From positions 62,001-126,000 of the forward strand of contig NZ_JAKCMI010000021.1 in the NCBI RefSeq assembly GCF_021412585.1: DNA of 64,000 bases, given 5' to 3'. This document shows, piece after piece, positions 1-10,620 of the stretch (within the stretch, counting starts at the first letter, position 1; each line of letters opens with the position of its first letter). The notes below the pieces were generated by a model. It saw only the letters and a program-made list of their open reading frames with translations, was not told where the DNA came from and made no database searches. The translations under genes and the position numbers were made by a program. Origin of the DNA: Halomonas alkalisoli. Lineage in GTDB: Bacteria; Pseudomonadota; Gammaproteobacteria; Pseudomonadales; Halomonadaceae.

Positions 1-109
1 CGGGGTGGTCGAGAAAGCAGAGCGTATGCCCTCCTTTCAGGATGTTCGCGGCGATACCGTGGCCCATCAGGCCCACGCCCACCAGGCCGACTCGAAATAG
101 CTGACTCAT
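1..109 (-). CDS. NAD(P)-dependent beta-hydroxyacid dehydrogenase (5' part only)
   Basis: Only the first 36 residues lie in the window; the rest runs off the left edge. They read as a Rossmann start with a GVGLMGHGIA glycine motif near residue 12, the signature of the 3-hydroxyisobutyrate/tartronate-semialdehyde dehydrogenase family. The ATG at 109 is preceded by an AGGAG-like site 6-8 bases upstream. It follows the aldehyde dehydrogenase by about 50 bp on the same strand, so it is probably the last visible gene of the tetronate operon. It would be a second dehydrogenase of this class beside LtnD; its substrate cannot be told from this fragment. Confidence 0.8.
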   Translation of the reverse strand, partial: MSQLFRVGLVGVGLMGHGIAANILKGGHTLCFLDHP

Positions 110-160
110 TATATTGCTCCTCTGGTTCATCCCGCGGTAAATCGCGGACCGGCGGCTCGC

Positions 161-1621
<1,461 letters not shown>

Positions 1622-1648
1622 CACGATTTCCTTGTTGTTGTTCGCTAT

Positions 1649-2923
1649 TCAATAGACCAGCCGCACCAGCCCCATGGAGATCCAGGGCATGTAGGTGATC
1701 GCCACCAGGCAGGCGAGCACCACCAGCACGAAGCGCACCAGCCACGGCAGCATCTCGTCGATGGTGATCCTGGCCACCGCGCAGGCGGCAAACAGGTTCA
1801 CCCCCAGCGGCGGCGTGATCATCCCCAGGGCCAGGTTCACCACCATGATCAAGCCGAAGTGCACGGGATGAACCCCGAACTGGATGGCAATGGGCGTCAG
1901 GATGGGCGCCAGCACCAGGATGGCCGCCGAGGTCTCGATGAACATGCCCACCAGCAGCAGCAGTACGTTGACCGCCAGCAGGAACGCCATGGGGCTGTCG
2001 AACACCTCGGTCACCCAGCCGGCGATCTGGGACGGCAGGCCGGTGCGGCTGAGCAGGAAGCTGAACAGCGACGCCGCCGCAATGATCAGCATGACCGCCG
2101 CGGTGGAGATGACGCTCTGCCGCAGGATCGGCCATAGGTCGTCCAGCTGCAGCTCGCGGTAGTAGAAGCCGCCGACGATCAGCGCATAGAACACCGCCAC
2201 CGCCGACGCCTCGGTGGGGGTGAACACCCCGCCGTAGATGCCGCCGATCACCACCACTGGCATCAGCAGTGCCGCCCAGGCACGCTTGAACGAGATCATG
2301 AAGCTCGTGCTGTCCTTGTGGTCATCAAGGCCGTAGCCCCGCACCTTGCAGAACAGGTAGAGGAACAGGATCAAGGCGCAGCCGATCAGGATGCCGGGGC
2401 CGATGCCGGCGAGGAACAGCTGGCCGATGGAGGTGTCGGTGCTGACGCCGAACAGGATCAGGGGAATCGACGGCGGTATCAGCACGCCAAGCTCCGCGGA
2501 GGAGGCCTGGATCGAGGCCGCCAGGGGCTTGGGGTAGCCATGCCTGACCATCGCCGGTATGAGGATCGCGCCGATGGCGAAGGTGGTGGCGACGCTGGAG
2601 CCCGACACCGCGGCAAACATCATGCAGGTCAGCACGCAGGTCATGGCCAGGCCACCCTGGATGCCGCCGACGATGGACTTGGCCAGGTCCACCAGGCGCC
2701 GGGAGATGCCGCCCGCCGCCATCAGGTTACCCGCCAGGATGAAGAACGGGATCGCCATCAGCGGGAACTTGTCGATGCCGATGAACATCTGCTGGGGTAC
2801 CAGCAGCAGCGGCAGCCGGGAGAAGAACTCGATGCCGATGATCGAGGCCAGAACGATGGAGACCGCGATCGGCACGCCGAAGGCGAAGAGAATGATCAGC
2901 GAGAGGCCGATGACCAGATTCAT
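1649..2923 (-). CDS. TRAP transporter large permease, DctM family
   Basis: A 424-residue, highly hydrophobic protein with about 12 membrane segments, the normal size for the catalytic subunit of a tripartite ATP-independent periplasmic transporter. Conserved DctM stretches include the early LMAIPFFILAGNLM, a GSSVATT motif and the later MFIETSAAILVLAP and ALGMITPPLGVN. It moves solute across the inner membrane using an ion gradient. Its ATG overlaps the small-permease stop in an ATGA, so the two are translationally coupled. The start was chosen by this overlap; the open frame extends further upstream without a credible site. Confidence 0.93.
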   Translation of the reverse strand: MNLVIGLSLIILFAFGVPIAVSIVLASIIGIEFFSRLPLLLVPQQMFIGIDKFPLMAIPFFILAGNLMAAGGISRRLVDLAKSIVGGIQGGLAMTCVLTCMMFAAVSGSSVATTFAIGAILIPAMVRHGYPKPLAASIQASSAELGVLIPPSIPLILFGVSTDTSIGQLFLAGIGPGILIGCALILFLYLFCKVRGYGLDDHKDSTSFMISFKRAWAALLMPVVVIGGIYGGVFTPTEASAVAVFYALIVGGFYYRELQLDDLWPILRQSVISTAAVMLIIAAASLFSFLLSRTGLPSQIAGWVTEVFDSPMAFLLAVNVLLLLVGMFIETSAAILVLAPILTPIAIQFGVHPVHFGLIMVVNLALGMITPPLGVNLFAACAVARITIDEMLPWLVRFVLVVLACLVAITYMPWISMGLVRLVY

Positions 2924-3522
2924 GGCTGGGGTCCTCCCGGACGGGAGCCATCTGGCGTCATCTCGGAGCCGACGACCTTCCGGGCCTTTTGCACCGCCGG
3001 GGACTCCAGCTCGGGGCTGGCTTCGCGCCCCTCGGGGCCGATCATCTCGCGACCGGTGATCTGGGCGAGGATGCGTGCCATCACCGCGACAATGGCGAAG
3101 CCGGCACCGGTGGGAATGGCCGCATAGGCCCAGGACATCGAGATGTTCATGCCCGACATCGTCTGGTTGCTGACGCGCATCGTCATCTGGATGCCGAAAT
3201 GGATCAGCACCGCCAGCACCAGCAGGCAGCAGCAGACGATGACGATTTCCAGCAGCAGCATCAGCCGCTGCGGCACGATCTTGTAGATGGCTTCGACGGC
3301 CATCATGTAGCCACCCCGGAAGGTGGCGGCCGCCGCCATGAACACGCACCAGATCATGGCCGTCCTGGAGGCGACCTCCGACCAGGTGGAGGGGGCGTTG
3401 AACAGGAACCGGGTCAGCACCTGATAGAACCCCAGGGTCACCGACACGACCAGCATGGCCACCGCGGCCAGCATGGCCAGGCGCGTCAACTGGCGCTCAA
3501 GGCGAAGAAACAGCGAGACCAT
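2920..3522 (-). CDS. TRAP transporter small permease, DctQ family
   Basis: A 200-residue protein with four hydrophobic segments spread over about residues 15-155, followed by a polar tail of roughly 40 residues that is longer than in many DctQ proteins. It is the small membrane subunit paired with the DctM protein encoded immediately downstream (ATGA overlap). It lies 60 bp after the binding-protein gene in the same operon. The exact role of DctQ is not fully settled in the family; it is generally needed for transport. Confidence 0.9.
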   Translation of the reverse strand: MVSLFLRLERQLTRLAMLAAVAMLVVSVTLGFYQVLTRFLFNAPSTWSEVASRTAMIWCVFMAAAATFRGGYMMAVEAIYKIVPQRLMLLLEIVIVCCCLLVLAVLIHFGIQMTMRVSNQTMSGMNISMSWAYAAIPTGAGFAIVAVMARILAQITGREMIGPEGREASPELESPAVQKARKVVGSEMTPDGSRPGGPQP

Positions 3523-3582
3523 TGGGAATCACCATGACCAGAGGGCTCCCGGCGTCGTGCCGGAAGCCCGGGGTGGGAAAGG

Positions 3583-4590
3583 TCAGCAGTTGCCGGCCTC
3601 GGCCTGGATGCGCTCCAGCATCTCGCTGCCGTGCTGGGACGTGAAGATCTCGTAGGCGGGCTGCACCGCTTCCTGGAAAGGGCCGATATCGATGTCGGTC
3701 TTCACCGTCATGCCGTTCTCCTCCAGCAGGGCGACACCCTCTTCCTCGAGGCGCGACACCTCGCCACGGGTGGCTTCGGCCGACGCACGAGCCGCCTCGC
3801 GGAACCACTCCTGCTCCTCCTCGCTCAGGCCGTCGAACATGATCGGCGAGCCCAGCATGATCGCCGGCGAGTAGACGTGGCCGGTCAGCGACAGGTGGTC
3901 CTGCACTTCCCAGAAGTTGGTCGCCACGATCACGGTGATGGGATTCTCCTGCCCATCGACGGTGCCCTGCTGAAGCGCAGTGAACAGCTCCGGGAAGGCC
4001 ATCGGGGTGGGCCGTGCGCCCAACTGGCGAAAGGCTTCCTGATGGACCTCGTTCTCCATGGTGCGAACGCGCAGCCCATCGGCGTCCGCCGGTGAGAGCA
4101 CCTCACGCCGGCTGTTGGTCAGGTGGCGAAAGCCGTTCTCGGTCCAGGCCAGGCCCACCAGGTCGTGCTCGCCTATCTTGCCGAGCAGCTCGTCGCCCAG
4201 CTCACCGTCGAGCACGCAGCGCGCCTGATCGTAGTCCTCGAACAGGAAGGGCAGGTCCAGCACATAGGTTTCCGGCACGAAGTTGCCCAGCGGGCCGGTG
4301 GAAGTGATGACCAGGTCCACGGTGCCGATCTGCAGGCCCTCGATCATCTCCCGCTCGCCGCCCAGGGAGCCGGACGTATGCTCGTTGACGGTAAAGGCCC
4401 CGTTGCTCAACTCCTCCAGCCGCTCCTTGAAGGCCCGTGCCCCGACGGCATAGTGCGAGGTGGAGGAGAGCGTATGGCCGAGCGTGATCTCCTGGGCCGC
4501 CTGGGCCTGGAAGGCCATGCCGGCCAGTGCCGCCGCGGTGACGGTTCCGATGGCGCTAGAGAGAGTGCGGCGTGCGAATCGTGTTTTCAT
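3583..4590 (-). CDS. TRAP transporter substrate-binding protein, DctP family (probably tetronate-binding)
   Basis: A 335-residue periplasmic binding protein. It begins MKTRFARRTL, has a Sec signal peptide ending at about AFQAQA-AQE, then the DctP fold with the conserved block ENGFRHLTNSRREV and the arginine in DGLRVRTMEN that usually clamps a carboxylate ligand. The ATG at 4590 was chosen because a GAGGTAAC site precedes it and the signal peptide begins there; the open frame reads 25 residues further up. Because it is embedded between tetronate catabolic genes and the permeases, the ligand is probably D-erythronate, L-threonate or D-threonate. Confidence 0.92.
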   Translation of the reverse strand: MKTRFARRTLSSAIGTVTAAALAGMAFQAQAAQEITLGHTLSSTSHYAVGARAFKERLEELSNGAFTVNEHTSGSLGGEREMIEGLQIGTVDLVITSTGPLGNFVPETYVLDLPFLFEDYDQARCVLDGELGDELLGKIGEHDLVGLAWTENGFRHLTNSRREVLSPADADGLRVRTMENEVHQEAFRQLGARPTPMAFPELFTALQQGTVDGQENPITVIVATNFWEVQDHLSLTGHVYSPAIMLGSPIMFDGLSEEEQEWFREAARASAEATRGEVSRLEEEGVALLEENGMTVKTDIDIGPFQEAVQPAYEIFTSQHGSEMLERIQAEAGNC

Positions 4591-4661
4591 TGTTCTGTTA
4601 CCTCGTTTTTCGTGGAACACCGTTGGGTTTGCTGGTAGGCCCGTCTCGGACGGGCGCGCTG

Positions 4662-5624
4662 TCACGCCTCCGCTTTCAGGTAGGCATCGACGATTTCACG
4701 CAGGTCGCCATCACCCCGGAAACCGAGTTCCCGGGCGCGACGCGTGGTGAAGCGGGAGGGCCAGCCGGACACGATGGCCGAAATGCGCGGGTCGGGCTCA
4801 TGGCGTACCAGGGCGAGCGCCTCGTCGCCCGCCACCTGGCGCAGCGTCTCGAGCATCTCCGCCACGCTGACCGTGATGCCCGGCAGCATGAAGGCGCGGA
4901 AGGGCCCCAGGGCGTCGCCGGCCACCTCGGCACCGTGGACCAGGGCCTCGACCACCTTCTGCGGCGACATCACGAACATCGCCAGATCGGTGGGCACCGG
5001 GCAGACGGCCGCTTCGCCGTTCAACGGCTCGCGCAGGATGCTCGAGGCGAAGCTCGACGCCGCCGCGTTGGGGCGCCCCGGTCGAATGATGATGGTCGGC
5101 AGGCGCAGTACCCGGCCGTCCACCAGCCCACGCCGGCTGTAGTCGTTGATCAGCAGCTCGCTCATGGCCTTCTGGGCACCGTAGGAGTTCTGCGGCTGCA
5201 GTGCGGTCATGTCGTCGACCACCTCGGGCAGCTCGCCGCCGTAGGCGGCCACCGAACTGGCCATGACCAGGCGTGTCCCGGCAAGGCCGTGGGCGTGACA
5301 CCCCTCGAGCAGTGCCCGGGTAGCATCGAAGTTGACCCGCATGCCGAGCGCCAGGTCCGCCTCGGCGGCGGCGCTGACGACGGCCGCCAGGTGATAGATC
5401 ACATCCGGCTTGGTGGCCAGCACCGGGTCGAGGCCGCCCGGCTCGGTGATATCCAGCGCCAGGCGCGTTACCTCGACGCCGTCGGCGGCCGCCACCGGCG
5501 GCTCGACCATGTCGATGAGCGTCAGGCGGCGAATGGCCTGATCAGCCAGCGTGCCACGGGACAGCAGCCGCGCCACGAGCCGCTGACCGAGAAAGCCGGC
5601 TGCGCCGGTAATCGCTATATGCAT
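4662..5624 (-). CDS. denD: D-erythronate dehydrogenase-like NAD-dependent epimerase/dehydratase-family enzyme
   Basis: A 320-residue short-chain (extended SDR) protein with the N-terminal cofactor motif GAAGFLG and the catalytic YGAQK motif (about residue 150). In the acid-sugar pathway DenD oxidises D-erythronate to 2-oxo-tetronate. The assignment rests on family resemblance plus its position between OtnI and the TRAP binding protein. The start at 5624 places MHIAITGAAGFLG at the N terminus, as usual for the fold; the upstream in-frame extension is poor. Other sugar-acid SDRs, such as uronate dehydrogenases, are the main alternative. Confidence 0.85.
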   Translation of the reverse strand: MHIAITGAAGFLGQRLVARLLSRGTLADQAIRRLTLIDMVEPPVAAADGVEVTRLALDITEPGGLDPVLATKPDVIYHLAAVVSAAAEADLALGMRVNFDATRALLEGCHAHGLAGTRLVMASSVAAYGGELPEVVDDMTALQPQNSYGAQKAMSELLINDYSRRGLVDGRVLRLPTIIIRPGRPNAAASSFASSILREPLNGEAAVCPVPTDLAMFVMSPQKVVEALVHGAEVAGDALGPFRAFMLPGITVSVAEMLETLRQVAGDEALALVRHEPDPRISAIVSGWPSRFTTRRARELGFRGDGDLREIVDAYLKAEA

Positions 5625-5650
5625 TGAAGCCTCGCAGTCATTGTCATTGA

Positions 5651-6445
5651 TCAGGTTTTCAGGCCGTGGGCCCGCCCCCACCCCAGCCCTTGGCGGGTGC
5701 CGGCGGCGGGGCGATACTCGCAGCCCACCCAGCCGTCGTAGCCGAGCGCCTCGAGACGCAACAGGATCGCCGGGTAATGGACTTCGCCCACGTCGGGCTC
5801 ATGGCGCTCTGGCACACCGGCGATCTGGACATGGGCGATGGCCGGGAATTGCCGCTCCAGATGGCGAGTCAGGTCACCCTCCATGACCTGGCAGTGATAG
5901 AGATCGAACTGCAGGCGAAGGTTGTCGGCACCCACCGCCTCCAGCACTGCCATGGCCTGGGCCTGGCGCGACAGGAAGTAGCCCGGCATGTCGCGGGTAT
6001 TGATCGGCTCGATCAGTACCTGCCGCCCCGCCTTGGCGGCTTCCCCGGCGGCGAAGCGCAGGTTCGCCACATAGGTCGCCTGATGATGGGCCCGGGTATA
6101 GGCATCGGCATCCACCGGCAGCAGGCCTGCCATGGCGTGTACCCGCGGGCAGTCCAGCGCCTCGGCGTAGCGCAGCGCCTCGATCACGGCATCGCGGAAT
6201 TCCGCCTCCCGCCCCGGCAGGCTCGCCAGCCCGCGCTCCCCCGCCTCCCAGTTCCCGGGGGGCAGGTTGAAGAGCACCTGCTCCACGCCGGCCTCGCGCA
6301 GGGCGCTCGCCAGCACCTGGGGGTCGTGGTCGTAGGGAAACAGGTATTCCACGCCGCGGAAGCCCGCGTCGGCAGCCGCCGCGAACCGGTCGAGAAAGCC
6401 ATGTTCGGTAAACAGCATGGTGAGGTTGGCGGCCAGTCGGATCAT
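5651..6445 (-). CDS. otnI: 2-oxo-tetronate isomerase (hydroxypyruvate isomerase family)
   Basis: A 264-residue TIM-barrel protein of the AP endonuclease 2/hydroxypyruvate isomerase family. It carries the metal-site segments [24 protein letters not shown] and GEVHYPAI, with a conserved Glu, Asp, His and Glu at the expected places. OtnI converts 2-oxo-tetronate to 3-oxo-tetronate, the substrate of OtnK. It lies 26 bp upstream of denD in the operon. Hydroxypyruvate isomerase is the closest alternative and can only be excluded by the OtnC/OtnK context. Confidence 0.9.
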   Translation of the reverse strand: MIRLAANLTMLFTEHGFLDRFAAAADAGFRGVEYLFPYDHDPQVLASALREAGVEQVLFNLPPGNWEAGERGLASLPGREAEFRDAVIEALRYAEALDCPRVHAMAGLLPVDADAYTRAHHQATYVANLRFAAGEAAKAGRQVLIEPINTRDMPGYFLSRQAQAMAVLEAVGADNLRLQFDLYHCQVMEGDLTRHLERQFPAIAHVQIAGVPERHEPDVGEVHYPAILLRLEALGYDGWVGCEYRPAAGTRQGLGWGRAHGLKT

Positions 6446-6461
6446 CGCTAGTGTCCCAGTG

Positions 6462-6495
6462 TTTGTGCCTCAGGATTCGTGCCTCGGGATTCGTG
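6462..6495. repeat. Two and a half copies of a 14-bp direct repeat
   Basis: The short gap between otnC and otnI holds two full 14-bp units (TTTGTGCCTCAGGA then TTCGTGCCTCGGGA) and the first seven bases of a third, ending at the otnC stop. It looks like small-scale slippage. No function is evident. Confidence 0.75.
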
Positions 6496-7143
6496 TCAGT
6501 CGCGGGGAAAGCGCGCTTCGAGTTCGGCCACCTGCTCCGGCGTCAGGCAGCGCGGGTTCTCCCCGCGCAGCAGCAGGAACAGCCTGGCGGTCTCTTCCAG
6601 CTCCTCGGTGGCGTAGACCGCCGCCTCCAGCGTCTTGCCGGCCACCACAGGGCCATGGTTGGCCAGCAGCACCGCGCTGTGCTTGCCTGCCAGCCCGCGC
6701 ACCGCGTCACCCAGCGCAGGGTCGCCGGGCAGGTGGTAGGGCACCAGGGGCAGCTTGCCCACCCGCATCACGTAGTAGGCGGTCAACGGAGGGATGCAGT
6801 CGCAGGGGTCGATCTGCGGCAGGCAGGAGACGGCCACCGAATGGGTCGAGTGCAGGTGCACGATGGCACCGGAGCGGGGCCGCTCCTCATACATCGCCAT
6901 GTGCAGGAAGCTCTCCTTGGTGGGCCGGTCGCCGCTCAGCAGCCGGCCTTGCCCGTCTAGCCTCGAGATACGGGCGGGATCGAGCCGCCCCAGGCAGGCA
7001 TTGGTCGGCGTCATCAGCCAGCCGCCATCGTCCAGCCGCACGCTGATATTGCCGCTGGAGCCCATGGTCAGCCCTCGCGAGAAGAGCGATTCGCCGAGGG
7101 TCGCGATCTGCTCGCGCAGGCCGTTCTCGTCGTGCACGCTCAT
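6496..7143 (-). CDS. otnC: 3-oxo-tetronate 4-phosphate decarboxylase (class II aldolase family)
   Basis: A 215-residue class II aldolase/adducin-head protein. Visible family features are the early SSGNIS phosphate-binding motif, the paired metal histidines in HLHSTHS (about residue 95) and a third histidine in LLANHGP (about residue 160). OtnC decarboxylates 3-oxo-tetronate 4-phosphate to dihydroxyacetone phosphate, closing the pathway into glycolysis. Its ATG overlaps the otnK stop (ATGA), and a GGAGGG site sits inside the end of otnK. Fuculose-phosphate aldolase is the generic alternative, but the OtnK neighbour argues for OtnC. Confidence 0.92.
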   Translation of the reverse strand: MSVHDENGLREQIATLGESLFSRGLTMGSSGNISVRLDDGGWLMTPTNACLGRLDPARISRLDGQGRLLSGDRPTKESFLHMAMYEERPRSGAIVHLHSTHSVAVSCLPQIDPCDCIPPLTAYYVMRVGKLPLVPYHLPGDPALGDAVRGLAGKHSAVLLANHGPVVAGKTLEAAVYATEELEETARLFLLLRGENPRCLTPEQVAELEARFPRD

Positions 7144-8450
7144 GGCGCGCCCTCCGTCGTCAGTACCTCGAAGGCGCGGGTGAAGAAATCGGTGTCGCCG
7201 AAGTTCCCGGACTTCAGTGCCAGTGACAGCGGCGCCTCGCGCCCGGCCAGGGTGGCCTGGGTCCAGGGGACACCCGGGGCGATCTGCTCGCCGATGCGCA
7301 TGGCGCGTACCCCCAGGGCCGAGACCACCGCCCCGGCCGTTTCGCCACCCGCCACCACCAGCCGCCCTACCCCTTCGGCGACCAGGCTGCTGGCAAGTGT
7401 GCTCAGTGCCGCCTCGACCAGCTCGCCGGCCCGCTCGACGCCCAGCGCCTGCTGCGCCTGCCGAACCCGCTCGGCATCGGCAGAGGCGTAGAGCAGCACC
7501 GGGCCACCGCCAGCCAGCGCCCGGCGGGCAAAGGCCAGCGCCTCGCCCAGGTGGGCGTCGCCTTCGGCCAGGGCCTGGGGGTCCAGGGCGAAACCGGAGT
7601 GTCGCGCCAGGAAGTGATCGACCTGGGCCAGCGTTGCCGTCGAACAGCTCCCTGACAGCACCAGGGCACTGCCCGAGGCGGGCGCCAGCTGCCCGGGGTC
7701 TGTCAGCTCATCGAGCCAGCCACGCTGCCGATACTGCGCCGGCAGCATCTGGCCCAGCCCGGAGCCGCCGGTGACCAGGGCAAAGTCCGCCACGGCAGCC
7801 GCCAGGGTGGCCAGGTCGCCTTCGTCCAGGGTGTCGCAGACCGCCCGGCTAACGCCCTGCTGTGAAAGTTTGTCGAGGTGTCTCCGGGTGGCCTCGCTGC
7901 CCTGTGCAATCACCGAGCGCGGCACCAGGCCGACGGGTTGCGAAGTCTGCCGCGCCAATACCCGGACCAGGTCGGCATCGCGCATCGGGGTAAGCGGGTG
8001 GTGCTGCATGCCGCACTCGTTGAGCAGCCGGTCGCCGACGAACAGGTGACCCTGATAGACCGTTCTCCCGTTGACCGGGAAGGCCGGCACCATCACCGTC
8101 TGGCGAGCGCCGAGTCGCTCCGCCAGGGCGTCGCTGACCGGGCCGATGTTGCCCTCATCGGTGGAGTCGAAGGTGGAGCAGTACTTGAAGAAGAGCTGAC
8201 GCACTCCCTGGGCCTGGAGCCACGCCAGCGCCGCCAGCGAATCGGCGACGGCCTTGTCGACCGGGCAGGAGCGGGACTTCAAGGCGATGACGACGGCATC
8301 GACGCCCCGGGAGGTATCCACCAGCGCTTCGAGCGGAAGCTCGGGTACACCGTTCAGCTGCACGCAGCGCATGCCGCCGCGCACCAGGTTGTTGGCCAGG
8401 TCGGTGGCCCCGGTGAAGTCGTCGGCGATGGCGCCCAGCACGATAGCCAC
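7140..8450 (-). CDS. otnK: 3-oxo-tetronate kinase (four-carbon acid sugar kinase, former DUF1537)
   Basis: A 436-residue protein with the two-domain DUF1537 layout. The N-terminal domain begins with the substrate-binding GAIADDFTGATDLA. The C-terminal nucleotide domain has a Gly-rich VAGGETAGAVVSALG segment (about residue 370). OtnK phosphorylates 3-oxo-tetronate on O4. The start is GTG at 8450, supported by a strong GGAGGAG site about 8 bases before it that lies across the ltnD stop. It is sandwiched between ltnD (2-bp gap) and otnC (4-bp overlap), the conserved order for this pathway. Confidence 0.95.
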   Translation of the reverse strand: MAIVLGAIADDFTGATDLANNLVRGGMRCVQLNGVPELPLEALVDTSRGVDAVVIALKSRSCPVDKAVADSLAALAWLQAQGVRQLFFKYCSTFDSTDEGNIGPVSDALAERLGARQTVMVPAFPVNGRTVYQGHLFVGDRLLNECGMQHHPLTPMRDADLVRVLARQTSQPVGLVPRSVIAQGSEATRRHLDKLSQQGVSRAVCDTLDEGDLATLAAAVADFALVTGGSGLGQMLPAQYRQRGWLDELTDPGQLAPASGSALVLSGSCSTATLAQVDHFLARHSGFALDPQALAEGDAHLGEALAFARRALAGGGPVLLYASADAERVRQAQQALGVERAGELVEAALSTLASSLVAEGVGRLVVAGGETAGAVVSALGVRAMRIGEQIAPGVPWTQATLAGREAPLSLALKSGNFGDTDFFTRAFEVLTTEGAP

Positions 8451-8452
8451 GG

Positions 8453-9388
8453 TCAGCTCTCCTCCGCTTTGCCGGCCGCCCCGGGCAGGGTGATGCCCGA
8501 CAGCCGCTGGTACACCTTGATCACCGCCGCATCGTCCTCTCGTCCGAAGCCGGCCCCCTTGGCAGCGGTGAACTGCTGCAGGGCGCTGGCCGCCACCGGC
8601 GTCGCCATGGCCAGCTCACGCCCCGTGTCATGAACGATGTTGAGATCCTTGACGAAGATGTCGACGGCGGACAGCGGGGTATAGTCGCCGGCCAGGATGT
8701 GCGGCACGCGATTCTCGAACATCCAGGAATTGCCCGCCGAGTGGGTGATGACCTCGTGAACGGTGTCGGGGTCGAGCCCCATGCGAATCCCCAGGGCCAC
8801 GGCCTCCGCCGCCGCGGCGATATGGACGCCGGCCAGCAGCTGGTTGACCAGTTTCATGCTGGAACCGACCCCCGCTGCATCGCCCAGGCGGTAGACGGTA
8901 GCCGCCACGGCCTCGAGCACCGGCTCGGCCTTGGCGAATGCCGCTGCGGAACCCGACGCCATCACCGAGAGCTGACCGGAGCGTGCCTTGGCCGCGCCAC
9001 CGCTGATCGGTGCATCGAGCATCTCGAGCCCCTCGGCCGCCAGGCGCTCGCCCAGCCGGCGAGCTACGCTCGGCGCCACGGTGGCGCACTGGATCACCAG
9101 GCCCCCCGGTGCCATGCGGCCCACCAGCCCCTGCTCACCGAACAGAACCTGCTCGACCTGGTCCGCATTGACCACGACCACCAGCACCACATCGCAGCGC
9201 TCGGCCAGTTCGGCGGGCGTCGCAACGCCAAGGCCACCGCTCGCCTCGAAGCGCTGACGCGCCGGCTCGCTCACATCGCAGCCGATGACAGCGCTCCCCT
9301 TCTCCAGAAGGGTCAGCGCCACTCCCATGCCCATGGCCCCGAGCCCAATGACACCGACTCGTGATCCGCCTGCCGACTTGTCGTTCAC
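8453..9388 (-). CDS. ltnD: L-threonate dehydrogenase (3-hydroxyisobutyrate dehydrogenase family)
   Basis: A 311-residue NAD-dependent beta-hydroxyacid dehydrogenase. It shows the cofactor motif VGVIGLGAMGMGVA, the substrate motif DAPISGGAAKA (about residue 125) and the catalytic lysine in MKLVNQLL (about residue 178). LtnD oxidises L-threonate to 2-oxo-tetronate. The start is a GTG with a near-perfect AGGAGG site 6 bases upstream. It is the first gene of the ten-gene leftward operon, and the LacI-type operators lie only 36-64 bp upstream, so its promoter is probably repressed by the divergent regulator. Confidence 0.92.
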   Translation of the reverse strand: MNDKSAGGSRVGVIGLGAMGMGVALTLLEKGSAVIGCDVSEPARQRFEASGGLGVATPAELAERCDVVLVVVVNADQVEQVLFGEQGLVGRMAPGGLVIQCATVAPSVARRLGERLAAEGLEMLDAPISGGAAKARSGQLSVMASGSAAAFAKAEPVLEAVAATVYRLGDAAGVGSSMKLVNQLLAGVHIAAAAEAVALGIRMGLDPDTVHEVITHSAGNSWMFENRVPHILAGDYTPLSAVDIFVKDLNIVHDTGRELAMATPVAASALQQFTAAKGAGFGREDDAAVIKVYQRLSGITLPGAAGKAEES

Positions 9389-9424
9389 CTGTCGCCTCCT
9401 GTCCGGTTGCTGTCAGTGTCATCG

Positions 9425-9452
9425 TGTTAGCGCTACCATGTTAGCGCTAACA
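9425..9452. promoter_or_regulatory. Two adjacent 14-bp LacI-family operators
   Basis: TGTTAGCGCTAACA at 9439-9452 is a perfect palindrome with a central CG-type core. Directly abutting it at 9425-9438 is TGTTAGCGCTACCA, which differs in one base. This is the form of GntR/LacI-family sites. They sit between the divergent ltnD operon and the LacI-family gene, so the regulator probably controls both the operon and itself. Confidence 0.85.
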
Positions 9453-9507
9453 TAGTTTTAGATGATCGCCAGTGCAGCAGCAAGCGAAGTGCCAAGGAGT
9501 ACGACTA

Positions 9508-10539
9508 ATGTCGGACAAGCGAAGGTCGACACGCCGCCGGCGCGGCTCGGAACAACCCACCCTGCAGCAGGTGGCGGATGCCGCCGGCGTCTCGGCGATT
9601 ACGGTATCGCGAGCACTGAACGCGCCCGAACGCGTCAATGCCGCCACCCGGGTCAAGGTCCTCGCCACCGTCGAGCGACTCGGCTATGTGCCGAACCTGG
9701 TGGCAGGCAGCCTCGCCTCGGCTCGCTCGCGCTTTATTGCGGTGATCGTGCCGTCACTGGCCAACGCCGTCTTCATCGAGGTCATCCATGGGCTACAGGA
9801 GACCTTCGAGCGCGAGGGCTATCAGATCCTGCTCGGCAACACCGACTACGACATCGAGCGTGAATACCAGCTGATTCGTACCTTCCTCGGCTGGTCCTGC
9901 TCGGCGCTGGTCACCGCCGGCCTGCGCCACAGCGAAGCGTGCCGAAGCCTGCTGACCCACTGGGACAAGCCGATCATGGAGGTGATGGAACTGGGTGACG
10001 CCCTCGACCTGAATGTGGGCCTGGATCATCACGAAGCCGGGCGTTGCATGGCAAGGCACCTGCTGGCGCAGCAATACCGGTCCGTCGTCTATGTGGGCGC
10101 CTGCCTTGACCGGGACTACCGGGCCAGGATGCGCTTCGAGGGTCATCGCGAGGTGCTGCATGCCGCAGGACTGGAGGCACCGATGATCGAGCTGGACCAG
10201 CTGGGCAGCCTGGATGCCGGTGCTAGCGGGCTCGAGCGTGTGCTGTCGCGATATCCGAGCGCCGACGCCATCCATTTCGCCAACGACGACCTGGCCACCG
10301 GCGCACTGCTGAGGGCCCAGCGGCTGGGCATGACCATACCGGGCGACATCGCCATCGCCGGCTTCAACGGACTGCCCCTGGGCCAGCATGTCACCCCGCG
10401 GCTGACCACCATCCGCTCCCCCCGGGAAAACATGGGAAGGCTGGCGGCAGAGGAGGTGTTGAAACGACTCGACGCCAAGCGGGTGACGCGTCGGCGCCAC
10501 GACGTGGGCTTCGAGCTGCTGGTCGGTGACAGTACCTGA
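9508..10539 (+). CDS. LacI-family repressor of the tetronate operon
   Basis: A 343-residue LacI/GalR protein. After a basic N terminus (KRRSTRRRRG), the HTH reads TLQQVADAAGVSAITVSRAL and the hinge follows at RLGYVPNLVAGSLAS. The rest is the periplasmic-binding-protein-like effector domain, with a late FANDDLATGALL segment typical of the GntR branch. The ATG at 9508 has an AAGGAG site with 8-base spacing; the open frame reads 12 residues further upstream without a site. It faces the tetronate operon across the double operator. The likely inducer is a tetronate or pathway intermediate (inference). Confidence 0.93.
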   Translation: MSDKRRSTRRRRGSEQPTLQQVADAAGVSAITVSRALNAPERVNAATRVKVLATVERLGYVPNLVAGSLASARSRFIAVIVPSLANAVFIEVIHGLQETFEREGYQILLGNTDYDIEREYQLIRTFLGWSCSALVTAGLRHSEACRSLLTHWDKPIMEVMELGDALDLNVGLDHHEAGRCMARHLLAQQYRSVVYVGACLDRDYRARMRFEGHREVLHAAGLEAPMIELDQLGSLDAGASGLERVLSRYPSADAIHFANDDLATGALLRAQRLGMTIPGDIAIAGFNGLPLGQHVTPRLTTIRSPRENMGRLAAEEVLKRLDAKRVTRRRHDVGFELLVGDST

Positions 10540-10620
10540 GGCACCGCCGCCAGCCGAACCATTTGGCCTCCCGGCGCGAGCCACCTATGCTTTAGCCTTA
10601 CCCCTGCGCAGATCGCAACG

